Of a stretch of DNA of 64,000 bases, positions 35,702-45,065 are shown one piece after another (the stretch's first letter is position 1; each line of letters starts with the position of its first letter). Under the pieces are notes generated by a model. It had not been told where the DNA came from, made no database searches, and saw nothing but the letters and a program-made list of their open reading frames with translations. The translations under genes were made by a program, and so were the position numbers. Source of the stretch: Methylocapsa aurea (GTDB lineage: Bacteria; Pseudomonadota; Alphaproteobacteria; Rhizobiales; Beijerinckiaceae); the NCBI RefSeq assembly GCF_000746085.1, contig NZ_JQKO01000001.1, positions 558,001 to 622,000 on the forward strand, given 5' to 3'.

Positions 35702-38005
35702 ATGTCGCCGTTCAAATCCGAATCACTTGCAGCCGCAGCCCTGATGGCCGCCCTTTCCTCCACCGCCTTGGCGCAGCAAGCCGACAGCCAAGGCGGTGTC
35801 GCCTTGCCCACCGTCGACGTGACCGCCCCAGGCAATAGCGGGGCGGGGGGCGCCGGGAGCGGCGGCGAGGGCGCGGGAAATGCCGGCGCCGCCGCCGGCT
35901 ATAGCGCGCCGCCCGTCGCCAGCGCCGCCAAGATCGATGTGCCGATTTTCGACCTTCCGATCTCGCTTCAGACCGTGCCGGAACAGGTCATCGTCGATCA
36001 AAACGCCATCACCATCCAGGAGGCGGTCCAAAACGTCAGCGGCGTGCGCTCGAACAGCAATAATCTCGAGGGCTATGCCTATAATATTCGCGGCTTCACC
36101 ACCACCAATGTGTTCCGCAATGGCCTCTTGGTCGGCAACGCAATTGCGCAAGGATACGGCACGGCCAACCTGCAGGCGATCGAGGTGCTGAAAGGTCCAG
36201 CCTCCTTCCTCTTCGGCCGCGCCGACCCCGGCGGGGTGATCAACCGCGTGACCAAAAAACCCCAGGACGTCCCTTACTACAGCTTCACGCAGGAATTTGG
36301 TTCGTTCAACCTATGGCGCACGGTGTGGGATCTCACCGGTCCGGCGCAGATCCCGGGCCTTGCCGACAACGCGGTGAGCTATCGGTTTGCAGGCAGCTAT
36401 CTGAATAATGGCGAATTCGTCGATTTCATAACGAACCAGAACGTCTTCCTGGCGCCTTCCTTCACCTGGAAAATCGACCCCGCGACAACCCTGACCGTCG
36501 AAGCCGAATATGTTCACCAGAACGCGCAAAGCAATGTCGGCCAGCCCGCCGTCGGCCTCTTTCCCCCCTATTATCCGGCGAACATTCCTGTCTACCGCTC
36601 CTTCGAGGAGCCAAATCAGCCGCCGGACACGGTTCGCAGTTCGCTGATCGCCTATGATCTCAAACATGAGATCAACAACGACTGGAAGATCACCAATCGC
36701 TTCCTCGCCGCCCGCGCCACGCTCACAAAAGCGGATATGACCGCCGATCCATTCAGCAGCCCCGACCCGATCACCGATAGTTTCGTTCGCAATCTCACCT
36801 ATCAGAAATTGACCGGCACGAACTATTCTACAAACCTCGACCTGACCGGCAAATTTTATGTCCTTGGCGCCAGGAACGACGTCCTAATTGGCGCCGACTA
36901 TTTCTACAGCTATTATAATTATGTTATTGGAGCTGACGGACTCTACCCGATCAACATCTATAATCCGATTTATGGAACCGTGCCAACCGCGGCCTTTTAC
37001 AACATCGGCAACAAGGTGTGGGACGGGACAGCCGACAGCTTTCGATCCTTTTCCGCCAACGCGCAAAAGGATCTCGGCATTTACGCGCAGGACGCCATTA
37101 CGATCTCGGACAACATCCATGTCCTGTTGGGAGGACGTTATGATTTCGCGGACGTGCGCTCTGGAAACTCCAATAATTTTACCGGCCTGGCCACGTTTGG
37201 CGAAGCCTATTCAAATTTCGGCATAAACCCTATCGTCCACAATCAGGCCTTCAGCCCGCGCGCCGGCGTAGTGTTTCAACCTGTTCCCTGGCTTGGCTTT
37301 TATGGCAGCTACACGAAGTCCTTCGGCGCCAACAATGGCGTCAGCGGCGCGGGCGTCCCCCTGGCTCCGGAAATCGCGACCGGATGGGAAGGCGGCGTCA
37401 AGGCCGAATTGCTGGATCGGCGGCTGACCGCGACCTTGGCCTTTTTCAACATCACCAAAAGCAATTTCTTCACGCCAAATCAAAACACCTTGAGCCCATT
37501 CGATGGCCGCGGCATTGGCGTGGTCCGTAGCCAGGGGATCGAATTGGATGTGCTTGGCAAGCTCACCAATGAGCTCAGCGTCATCGCCAGCTATGCCCAT
37601 ATCAACGCCAAAGTGATCAGCGACTTGCCCGGCGTAGATAGCCTGCTTGGAAATTCCCTCAACAGCTACGCGCCGGATTCCGGCAGCCTGTTCCTCGCCT
37701 ATGAATTTCCAACCGACAGTCTCTTGCACGGATGGCGCGCGGGCGGAGGCGTCTACGCCGCAAGCAACCGCTGGGGGGATGACGAAAACACCTTCATCCT
37801 GCCCGCTTACGCCCGCCTCGACGGCTTCGCCAGATATCAGTTCACAGCGGGCGGCGCGCGCTGGTCGGCGCAAATCAATGTGAAGAACATCGCGAATGCG
37901 CGATACTATGACAGCAACGATGTCTTCTTCAACAATTTCGGAAGGTTCGGGGTCTTTCCCGGCGCGCCGCGCAGCGTGAGCGCTTCGCTGCGCGTCGAGT
38001 TCTAG
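35702..38005 (+). CDS. TonB-dependent siderophore-type outer-membrane receptor
   Basis: The start at 35702 gives a signal peptide (residues 1-24, cut near ALA-QQ). The 767-residue protein has a Gly-rich linker at 40-65, the plug domain at about 78-185 (TIQEAVQNVSGVRSNSNNLE; VLKGPASFLFGRADPGGVIN), and a 22-strand barrel ending in RVEF with terminal Phe. The overall type is the ferric-siderophore receptor class (FhuA/FpvA/FoxA-like). No N-terminal signalling domain is present, so it does not itself drive an ECF sigma factor. The PepSY gene follows after 2 bp. The substrate could be a siderophore or another metal chelator. Confidence 0.93.
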   Translation: MSPFKSESLAAAALMAALSSTALAQQADSQGGVALPTVDVTAPGNSGAGGAGSGGEGAGNAGAAAGYSAPPVASAAKIDVPIFDLPISLQTVPEQVIVDQNAITIQEAVQNVSGVRSNSNNLEGYAYNIRGFTTTNVFRNGLLVGNAIAQGYGTANLQAIEVLKGPASFLFGRADPGGVINRVTKKPQDVPYYSFTQEFGSFNLWRTVWDLTGPAQIPGLADNAVSYRFAGSYLNNGEFVDFITNQNVFLAPSFTWKIDPATTLTVEAEYVHQNAQSNVGQPAVGLFPPYYPANIPVYRSFEEPNQPPDTVRSSLIAYDLKHEINNDWKITNRFLAARATLTKADMTADPFSSPDPITDSFVRNLTYQKLTGTNYSTNLDLTGKFYVLGARNDVLIGADYFYSYYNYVIGADGLYPINIYNPIYGTVPTAAFYNIGNKVWDGTADSFRSFSANAQKDLGIYAQDAITISDNIHVLLGGRYDFADVRSGNSNNFTGLATFGEAYSNFGINPIVHNQAFSPRAGVVFQPVPWLGFYGSYTKSFGANNGVSGAGVPLAPEIATGWEGGVKAELLDRRLTATLAFFNITKSNFFTPNQNTLSPFDGRGIGVVRSQGIELDVLGKLTNELSVIASYAHINAKVISDLPGVDSLLGNSLNSYAPDSGSLFLAYEFPTDSLLHGWRAGGGVYAASNRWGDDENTFILPAYARLDGFARYQFTAGGARWSAQINVKNIANARYYDSNDVFFNNFGRFGVFPGAPRSVSASLRVEF

Positions 38006-38007
38006 CC

Positions 38008-39294
38008 ATGGCGCGCCGCCTCTTTGTCTGGCTGCATCGCTGGGCCGGGCTCGCCATGACCTTGTTTCTCGTTATCGTCGGCTTGACCGGCAGCCTGCTT
38101 GCGTTCAACAGCGAGTTGGAGCGGCTGATCAGCCCGCAGCTTTACGCCGCGCCAGGACCAGGCTCGGCGCCGCTCGACGCCGCGGCGCTCGCCGAGCGCG
38201 CCGAAGCTATGTTCCCCAAGGCGCGGGTGCGAAGCGTCTCCTTCGCCGAACCAGACCAGGCGGGCCTGTCGATGATTGGGCGGACCGATCCGGCGACGGG
38301 AGAACCCTACGAGCTTGGCTTCAACCAGTTGTTCCTCGATCCGGCGACAGGGGAAGAGCTCGGCCGACGCAACTGGGCCGATATTTCGGAGGGCTGGGTC
38401 AATCTCATGCCCTTTATCTATAAATTGCATTTCCAATTGGCGCTGGGCGTGACCGGCCTTTGGATATTGGGCATCGTCGCACTGGTCTGGACGCTGGATT
38501 GTTTCGTCGGATTCTATCTCACGCTGCCGCGCATTTCTTGCGCGCGCGGCGGGTTCTTGGAGGGCGATCAAACCGGCGCGCAAGAATTCTGGCGCCGCTG
38601 GAAGCCGGCTTGGCGGGTCAAATGGCGAGGGGGCGCTTTTCGCGTCAACTTCGATCTGCACCGGGCCGGCGGCTTGTGGCTATGGGCGGCGCTGCTGGTC
38701 TTCGCCTGGTCCAGCGTCTACATGAATCTCTGGGATACCGTCTATACCTGGACGACCCGCGCCGCATTCGACTATCGCGCGCCCTGGACCGAGCTCAGCG
38801 ATCTGCCGAAGCCCTTGGAGGCGCCGCGCCTTGGATGGCGCGAGGCCCAGGCCACAGGCGAACGATTAATGGCGGAGCAGGCGGCCAAACACGGATTTAC
38901 CGTGGAGCGGCCAATCGCCCTCGCCTTCGACTCAGGCAAAGGCCTCTACACCTATACGGTGCGGAGCAGCAGCGACATTCAGGACCAGCGCGGCCGCACC
39001 GACCTCTATTTCGACGCCGATGCCGGCGCGATGCGCCTGCTTCTGCTGCCGACCGGCCAATATGCCGGCAACACAATCACCTCTTGGCTATACGCCCTTC
39101 ACATGGCCAATGTGTTCGGCCTGCCCTGGCGGATCTTCGTCTGCGGGCTTGGACTGGCGATCGTCATGCTGTCGGTCACCGGGGTCTATATCTGGTGGAA
39201 GAAGCGCCGAGCGAGACTCCGAAAACTTGACCCACATGGCGCGAAGGCGCATTCGGCGAAGGCCCATTGCGCAAAGGTCTATGCTGGGAAATGA
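38008..39294 (+). CDS. PepSY-associated membrane protein (siderophore-iron reductase type)
   Basis: A 428-residue inner-membrane protein starting MARRLFVWLHRWAGLAMTLF. Four main membrane segments lie at about 15-36, 143-170, 215-240 and 370-395; between them are PepSY-like periplasmic domains. Conserved His residues in the helices (WLHRW; FIYKLHFQL; NFDLHRAGG; YALHMANVFGLPWR) match the haem-ligand pattern of PiuB/FoxB-type proteins that reduce ferric siderophores in the periplasm. It is coupled to the receptor gene, which supports metal release after uptake. Confidence 0.9.
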   Translation: MARRLFVWLHRWAGLAMTLFLVIVGLTGSLLAFNSELERLISPQLYAAPGPGSAPLDAAALAERAEAMFPKARVRSVSFAEPDQAGLSMIGRTDPATGEPYELGFNQLFLDPATGEELGRRNWADISEGWVNLMPFIYKLHFQLALGVTGLWILGIVALVWTLDCFVGFYLTLPRISCARGGFLEGDQTGAQEFWRRWKPAWRVKWRGGAFRVNFDLHRAGGLWLWAALLVFAWSSVYMNLWDTVYTWTTRAAFDYRAPWTELSDLPKPLEAPRLGWREAQATGERLMAEQAAKHGFTVERPIALAFDSGKGLYTYTVRSSSDIQDQRGRTDLYFDADAGAMRLLLLPTGQYAGNTITSWLYALHMANVFGLPWRIFVCGLGLAIVMLSVTGVYIWWKKRRARLRKLDPHGAKAHSAKAHCAKVYAGK

Positions 39295-39306
39295 GGGACT
39301 CGACAA

Positions 39307-39894
39307 ATGCGCGTGCTGCTGGTCGTCGCCCATCCTCTCGAAAACGGCTTCGCCAAAACCGCGGCGGCGCGAATCCGAGCGACCCTCGAGCGGCGCGGCA
39401 TGGACGTCGATCTGATCGATCTTTACGCTGATCATTTCGACCCGCGCCTCACCGCCGCCGAGCGCGCAGGCTATTTTACCTCTCCCTATGACTGCGGCGC
39501 GGTCGCCGACTATGTCGCCCGACTCAGACGGGCCGACAAGCTCATATTCATCTTTCCGCAATGGTGGTTCGATATGCCGGCGATCCTGAAAGGTTTCTTC
39601 GATCGCGTGTTCGTCCCCGGCGTCGCCTTCGACTTCGCGCCGGGCGGCGCCCTGATCGCCCGGTTGACGCACATCAACGCGCTGTGGGCGGTAAGTTCGA
39701 CCGGCGCGCCCTGGTGGATCGTTCGGCTTTACATGAACGACCCGGTCCGCCGTCTGCTCACGCGAGGCGTGAAGGCATGCGTCAATCGCAAGGCCAGCTT
39801 CAGGATGCTGACCTTGCACGGCATGGATTGCATGACCGAGGCGCGCGCCGGAGCCTTCCTCGACCGCCTGGAAAAAGCCTTCCAACGGTTCTGA
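39307..39894 (+). CDS. NAD(P)H-dependent flavin oxidoreductase (KefF/NQO-like)
   Basis: A 195-residue flavodoxin-like protein. The FMN or FAD phosphate loop is VVAHPLENGFAKTAA (6-20), and the quinone-reductase motif IFIFPQWWFDMPAILKGFFD lies at about 80-99, followed by FVPGVAFDF. It uses NAD(P)H to reduce flavins, quinones or possibly metal chelates in the cytoplasm. It follows the PepSY gene by 12 bp and is likely the last gene of the uptake operon; a palindromic element starts 2 bp after its stop. Confidence 0.9.
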   Translation: MRVLLVVAHPLENGFAKTAAARIRATLERRGMDVDLIDLYADHFDPRLTAAERAGYFTSPYDCGAVADYVARLRRADKLIFIFPQWWFDMPAILKGFFDRVFVPGVAFDFAPGGALIARLTHINALWAVSSTGAPWWIVRLYMNDPVRRLLTRGVKACVNRKASFRMLTLHGMDCMTEARAGAFLDRLEKAFQRF

Positions 39895-39895
39895 C

Positions 39896-39996
39896 TTAGA
39901 GCATTTTTGAGCGAAGCGGATGCCGGCTCGCGTTAAGAAAATGCGACAAAACAAAGACCTAGAGCTGCTTTTCCGCCGAAACTGAAAGCGCTCTAG
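39896..39996. repeat. Two adjacent dispersed palindromic elements
   Basis: 39896-39946 runs TTAGAGCATTTTTGAGCG...GCGTTAAGAAAATGCG, related to 17191 and inversely to 5844. 39959-39996 is TAGAGCTGCTTTTCC...GAAAGCGCTCTAGG. They abut the stop codon of the oxidoreductase gene and occupy a third of the 309-bp gap before the PuuD-like gene. Confidence 0.8.
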
Positions 39997-40203
39997 GCTC
40001 AATGCGCTATCGGACGCGGGTGCGGCGGTCCATAGCCGCCAAGCCTTCTCGCATGGGCGCGACGAGAAGAGAGCGCATGCTCGCGCAGACCAAGCCCGCT
40101 CTCGCCAATCGAAAGCAAACGCTTTATTCTTACCGAATAATTTACCTATCGGCGCCGTATTTGCACCGTTACCGTTCTGGTTTCCTGGGAGGAGGAGCTT
40201 GCT

Positions 40204-40797
40204 ATGGATGAATTAATCGCCAAATTTTCCAAGACAATCGAGAGGTTTTTCAAGACTATTGAAACCCTTAATGGCGCGCTGGCGCTCGGCGCCGGTTTCG
40301 CCGTCGTGCTGCTGGTGCTCTATCATCATGGGGACCTGGGAGAAGGGTATTGGGGGCCGTTCTTTACCTTCCTGCATGTCGTGTCCGGCATCACCTGGAT
40401 CGGACTACTCTATTATTTCAATCTCGTGCAGATTCCGACCATGCCCAAAATTCCGGCCGAACTGAAGCCCGGCATCGGCAAATATATCGCCCCGGAAGCG
40501 CTCTTCTGGTTCCGCTGGTCGGCGGCCGCAACGGTGGCCACGGGACTGATCGTCTTTATCAGCGGCACGGCGGTCATTAATCTGACGATCTTAACCGGCG
40601 CGCTGCTTGGCCTGATCATGGCCTATAATGTTTGGTTCATCATCTGGCCAAATCAGCAGAAGGCGCTCGGCTTGATTCTTGTCGATGACGAGGCCAAGGC
40701 CAAGGCGGCGCGCACCGCGATGCTGACCTCGCGGACCAACTTCGTCCTATCGGTGCCGATGCTCTATTGCATGGTCACCGCGCGGCTCGTGGGATAG
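40204..40797 (+). CDS. Membrane protein like the N-terminal domain of urate hydroxylase PuuD
   Basis: A 197-residue protein with five to six membrane segments. GGGAGGAGGAG lies just before the ATG. The sequence FLHVVSGITWIGLLYYFNLV (about 58-77), then KIPAELKPGIGKYIAPEALF and FWFRWSAAATVATGLIVF match the PuuD membrane domain. Full PuuD is about twice as long and ends in a cytochrome c domain; this protein stops before it. Standalone forms exist, and their role is not established, so urate oxidation should not be assumed. Confidence 0.8.
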   Translation: MDELIAKFSKTIERFFKTIETLNGALALGAGFAVVLLVLYHHGDLGEGYWGPFFTFLHVVSGITWIGLLYYFNLVQIPTMPKIPAELKPGIGKYIAPEALFWFRWSAAATVATGLIVFISGTAVINLTILTGALLGLIMAYNVWFIIWPNQQKALGLILVDDEAKAKAARTAMLTSRTNFVLSVPMLYCMVTARLVG

Positions 40798-41107
40798 AGC
40801 CGCGCTCGGAGCGTGATCGCTTCAGATTGAACCGATCATGCTCTCCCCGGCCGGCGCCGTTCGCGGCGCATGGCATTTTTAGGCCCCGCGCGTTTCGCGG
40901 ACCCTGCTCTGCTTTCGCTCGCATAACTGCGGCGAAAAAGCTGGCCGCGCGAGACTGCGCGGCCATAAAGGCCTCAAGAAAGACTTGGCGAAAAAGACTC
41001 GACGAAAAGGCTCGGAAGACATCTTATCGCCGCCGCATTATGCGCTATAGAGTCCCTCAGCGGTTTCCTTTCAGCAGCGGCGCGACAGACGCCGGACAGT
41101 CGGGTTC
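40798..41107. other. Intergenic stretch with one small palindromic element
   Basis: 310 bp between the PuuD-like and opgG genes. 40808-40844 (GGAGCGTGATCGCTTCAGAT then GAACCGATCATGCTCT) is a short member of the dispersed palindrome group. The promoter for opgGH should lie downstream of it; no gene is supported. Confidence 0.5.
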
Positions 41108-42730
41108 ATGGTCCAACGCAGGGAGGTCTTGAAACTCGCCCTTGGCGGCATCGCCCTGGGTCGCGGCGTTGGTTTGCCGGACGCAAGCGCTGGCCCTTCT
41201 TCGGCGCAAAGCGCTTCGCCTGGGCTTCCGACGCCAAACATCCCCGCTCCGACCGCGCCTGCGCCAACTGCGCCCGAACAAGGTTTTCCCTTGAGCGAGC
41301 CGGCTCGATTCGATCCAGGCATGGTCGCCGACGCGGCCCGAGCCCTGTCGAAGCAGCCCTTCAAACCCGTCGCGGCCGATATTCCTGAGGCGTTCAGAAA
41401 CCTTACCTACGAGCAATATGTCGGCATCAGCCATCGTCCCGGCGCAGCAATCTGGGCGTCCGAAAATGTCGGCTTCGCGCTCGAACCGCTGCATCGCGGA
41501 TTCATCTTTTCGGTGCCGATGCAAATCAATCTGGTGGCGGAGGGGCAAACGCGCCGGCTCCTTTATGAATCGGCGCTTTTCGACTTCGGCAAGCTTTCGC
41601 CGCCGCCAAATATCGGCGACATCGGATTTTCTGGCTTTCGCGTGCTGTCGCCGCAAGAAAACGGCGTCTTTTATGAACTCGCCGCATTTCAGGGCGCGAG
41701 TTTTTTTCGCGCCGTGGCGCGCGGGCAAAATCTCGGTCCCATGGCGCGCGCGCTTTCGCTCAAGACGGCCGATCCGCGCGGCGAAGAATTTCCCGCCTTT
41801 CGCGCCGTCTGGATCGAGCGCCCGACACTCGCCGCCAACACGCTCGTCGTCCACGCTCTCATCGATTCGGAAAGCGTGACCGGCGCCTATCGCTTCACGC
41901 TACGGCCGGGCGAGGCGACGATCATCGACGCCGAATGCACCTTGTTCGCCAGGGTCGCGGTCGATAGTTTCGGGCTCGCCACGATGAGCGCGACTCATCT
42001 CTCCGGCGCGATAGACGACAAGCGCCGCTCCGGCGACCTGCGTCCAAGCGTCAGCGAAGTTGCCGGCCTGCAGATGCTGACCGGCAAAGGCGAGTGGCTT
42101 TGGCGCCCGGTCTCAAACCGGGACACATTGCAGATCTCGACCTTCGTCGATGAAAACCCGCGCGGTTTCGGCTTTCTTCAGCGCGACCGCAATTTCGATC
42201 ATTATCAGGATGACGACCAGCACTGGGAGTCGCGCCCCTCGCTCTGGATCGAACCGATCGGCGATTGGTCATTTGGCGGCGTTCAGCTCGTCGAAATTCC
42301 CTCCGAATCGGAAGTCAACGACAATATCATCGCCTATTGGCAACCGCGCCAGCCGCTCGCCGCTGGAAGCGAGACCGGCTTCGCCTATCGGCAGTTCTGG
42401 TGCTGGAGCCCGCCGGAGCGCCCTTCCCTGGCGATCGCCGCGCAGTCGCGCTCGGGGCGCGGCTCGTCACCAAAACGCCGCCGTTTCATCGTCGAATTTA
42501 CCGGAGATATTCTCAGCCTGCCGCAAAATGCCGGAGACATGAAGCCGAACTTAAGCGCAACGCCAGGATCGATCACCCTCATTCGAACGTTTCTGTCCGC
42601 CGACAAGACCTCCTACCGGGTCTTGTTCGAACTCGATTTTGGCGGCGACTCCTCCTCCGAATTGCGCCTCGTGATCGAGGCCGCGGGCAAGCCGATCAGC
42701 GAGACCTGGATTTATCGATGGACGCCCTGA
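41108..42730 (+). CDS. opgG: Periplasmic glucan biosynthesis protein (OpgG/OpgD family)
   Basis: A 540-residue protein. The N-terminus MVQRREVLKLALGGIALGRG has a twin-arginine-like signal as in OpgD, so Tat export is likely; a Pro/Ala-rich linker follows to about residue 60. The MdoG domain spans about 75-535 (LSKQPFKPVAADIPEAFRNL; YVGISHRPGAAIWA; FLQRDRNFDHYQDDDQHWES). It modifies or transfers the beta-1,2-glucan backbone in the periplasm. OpgG or OpgD is not settled by sequence alone. opgH overlaps its end by 13 bp. Confidence 0.9.
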   Translation: MVQRREVLKLALGGIALGRGVGLPDASAGPSSAQSASPGLPTPNIPAPTAPAPTAPEQGFPLSEPARFDPGMVADAARALSKQPFKPVAADIPEAFRNLTYEQYVGISHRPGAAIWASENVGFALEPLHRGFIFSVPMQINLVAEGQTRRLLYESALFDFGKLSPPPNIGDIGFSGFRVLSPQENGVFYELAAFQGASFFRAVARGQNLGPMARALSLKTADPRGEEFPAFRAVWIERPTLAANTLVVHALIDSESVTGAYRFTLRPGEATIIDAECTLFARVAVDSFGLATMSATHLSGAIDDKRRSGDLRPSVSEVAGLQMLTGKGEWLWRPVSNRDTLQISTFVDENPRGFGFLQRDRNFDHYQDDDQHWESRPSLWIEPIGDWSFGGVQLVEIPSESEVNDNIIAYWQPRQPLAAGSETGFAYRQFWCWSPPERPSLAIAAQSRSGRGSSPKRRRFIVEFTGDILSLPQNAGDMKPNLSATPGSITLIRTFLSADKTSYRVLFELDFGGDSSSELRLVIEAAGKPISETWIYRWTP

Positions 42731-44973
42731 CCCATTCACAGCCGCGGGAAATGGCCGACGCCCCGTTGCATGGGCGCAACGCCGAGCTCAAGAGCGCGGA
42801 TTTCAGCGCTTGCGAACCTTCCGCCTGCATGCCGCCCGAGGCGCCGCTCGCGATGCCGACGCAGAGCCTCATGCGCTTCTCCCGCGGCGACCGGCGCCAA
42901 AGCCTTCCCCGCCGGCCGGATCTGGGCGCCTGGCTGGCGCGCCTCGTCGTGTTCGGCGGCGGGCTCGCCCTCACCGCCTATGGCGCGCGCGAAATGTATG
43001 AAGTCGTCGCGGTCGGCGGCGTCACGCCGCTCGAATGGGCGCTGCTGATCCTTTTCGTCATCAATTTCTCCTGGATCGCGCTCGCCTTCACGAGCGCGAT
43101 CGCCGGTCTCATCTGGCTCTTGTTCCTCGCCCCGAAGCCGCCCGCGCCGCCGGCTTCGCTGCGCGAGCGCACGGCCATCGTCATGCCAATTTACAACGAA
43201 GCGCCCGCCCGCATATTCGGCGCGCTCCAGGCAATGTATGAAGATGTCGAGGCGACCGGGTTGAACCCGTCGTTCGACTGGTTTTTTCTGTCGGACACGA
43301 CCGACCCCGAAGTTTTCGTCGCCGAAGAACAGGCATTCATCGCCCTTAGGCAAAGGCTCGGGGGCGGGAACCGCGTCTTTTACCGGCACCGGCCGAAGAA
43401 CACCAACCGCAAGGCCGGCAATATCGAGGATTTCGTCACCCGTTGGGGCGGCCATTACGCGCATATGGTGGTGCTCGACGCCGACAGCCTCATGACCGCC
43501 CATGCGATCGTCACCCTGGCGGCGGCGATGGAGGCCGACCCGGACGCCGGCATCATTCAGACCCTGCCGCTCATCATCAACCGCAACACGCTTTTCGCCA
43601 GGGTCCAGCAGTTCGCGGCCCGCATCTATGGGCCGGTGATCGCCGCCGGCGTTTCGGTCTGGATGGGGCGCGAGGGCAATTACTGGGGCCATAACGCGAT
43701 CCTTCGAACCAAAGCCTTCGCGGCGCATTGCGGCCTGCCGGTGTTGCGCGGTCGGCCGCCTTTGGGAGGCCATATTCTCAGCCATGATTTCGTCGAGGCG
43801 GCGTTGATCCTTCGCGCCGGCTACGCCGTCTATATGCTGCCGACCCTCGGCGGCAGTTTCGAGGAGAGTCCGCCCTCGCTCATCGACCTTTCCGCGCGCG
43901 ACCGGCGCTGGTGCCAGGGCAACCTGCAGCATATGCGAATCCTGCCGGCGAAAGGTCTGCATCTGGCGTCGCGGCAACATTTCGTGACCGGCATCATGGC
44001 CTATGTGGCCTCGCCTCTCTGGATGCTGCAACTCATCGTCGGCATCGCGCTGGTCCTGCAGGCGAGCTACATCCGACCGGAATATTTCACGAGCGAATTC
44101 ACCTTGTTTCCGGCCTGGCCTCGGTTCGATGCGGCGAGATCGCTCTCGCTTTTCGGCCTCACCATGACCATCTTGCTGCTGCCCAAGATCTTCGGCCTGG
44201 CGCTCGCTCTGGTGCAAGGCCAAACCCGGCGCGGCGGCGGCGGCGCGTTCCGGCTCGTCGTCTCGACTTTTTTCGAGATCATCATGTCGGCATTGCTGGC
44301 CCCGACAATGATGCTGATCCAGTCCGGTCATGTCATGCATTTTATTTTCGGATTCGACACCGGCTGGGACCCGCAGCGGCGCGATGATGGGTCGATCCCT
44401 TTTAGCGCCATCATCCGGCGCCACCGCTCGCATGTCGCCATGGGAATTGTGATGCTCGTCGCCGGGCTTTCGATTTCGCCCTCGCTGGTTGCCTGGATGT
44501 CGCCAACCATCCTTGGCCTGCTTCTAGCGATCTTCCTGTCATGGGCGACAGGACTTCTCTCGGTGGGGCTAGCCCTGCGCCGCATCGGCCTCCTGGTGAC
44601 CCCGGAGGAGCAGGCGAAGCCTCCCGTCGTCGCGCGCGCCAATCTCTTGGCGCAGGAACTCGCCGACAAGGAAGCCGAAAGCGCGCAGGGGCTCCGCGCC
44701 ATCCATGCCGACCCTCAATTTTGGGCGTTGCACATGGCTTGGCTGCCGCCGGGACCAGCCCGTAGAAACGGCAATATTTCGGCCGAATGGGCGCTTGCCG
44801 AAGCCAAGCTGGGCGAAGCCTGGACCCTCGATGAAGCGCTATCCTGGCTGCAGCCCAAAGAGCGGATGGCGATCCTCCAGGATCGCGCGCTTATCAAGCG
44901 CCTCTCGCTCCTGCCGCGCGATGAGCCGCAACCGCCGCCCCTGGCCGAGGCAGTTCCGGCGGCAAGATCCTGA
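42718..44973 (+). CDS. opgH: Glucan glucosyltransferase OpgH (MdoH)
   Basis: The start at 42718 (MDALTHSQPREMAD) overlaps opgG by 13 bp; a Met at 42751 is an alternative. In the 751-residue protein, membrane segments at about 75-95 and 105-135 precede a cytoplasmic GT2 domain: IVMPIYNEAPARIFGAL (about 155-171), VVLDADSLMT (about 253-262), FVEAALILR, and RDRRWCQGN (about 395-403), which is the QxxRW-like motif. Several membrane segments follow to about 640. It makes and exports the beta-1,2 glucose backbone of osmoregulated periplasmic glucans from UDP-glucose. Confidence 0.94.
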   Translation: MDALTHSQPREMADAPLHGRNAELKSADFSACEPSACMPPEAPLAMPTQSLMRFSRGDRRQSLPRRPDLGAWLARLVVFGGGLALTAYGAREMYEVVAVGGVTPLEWALLILFVINFSWIALAFTSAIAGLIWLLFLAPKPPAPPASLRERTAIVMPIYNEAPARIFGALQAMYEDVEATGLNPSFDWFFLSDTTDPEVFVAEEQAFIALRQRLGGGNRVFYRHRPKNTNRKAGNIEDFVTRWGGHYAHMVVLDADSLMTAHAIVTLAAAMEADPDAGIIQTLPLIINRNTLFARVQQFAARIYGPVIAAGVSVWMGREGNYWGHNAILRTKAFAAHCGLPVLRGRPPLGGHILSHDFVEAALILRAGYAVYMLPTLGGSFEESPPSLIDLSARDRRWCQGNLQHMRILPAKGLHLASRQHFVTGIMAYVASPLWMLQLIVGIALVLQASYIRPEYFTSEFTLFPAWPRFDAARSLSLFGLTMTILLLPKIFGLALALVQGQTRRGGGGAFRLVVSTFFEIIMSALLAPTMMLIQSGHVMHFIFGFDTGWDPQRRDDGSIPFSAIIRRHRSHVAMGIVMLVAGLSISPSLVAWMSPTILGLLLAIFLSWATGLLSVGLALRRIGLLVTPEEQAKPPVVARANLLAQELADKEAESAQGLRAIHADPQFWALHMAWLPPGPARRNGNISAEWALAEAKLGEAWTLDEALSWLQPKERMAILQDRALIKRLSLLPRDEPQPPPLAEAVPAARS

Positions 44974-45065
44974 GCCCAGCCTCCGCCGCGTGGAGCGCAG
45001 CCGGCAATCGAACAAACGGGTCCGCGATCGCCGATCGCGCGCTATTTTGAAGGAGGGGCCATTCC

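Noticed and set aside
42736-44433. 565-codon minus-strand ORF over opgH
   Set aside because: Antisense reading of a well-supported gene in high-GC DNA.
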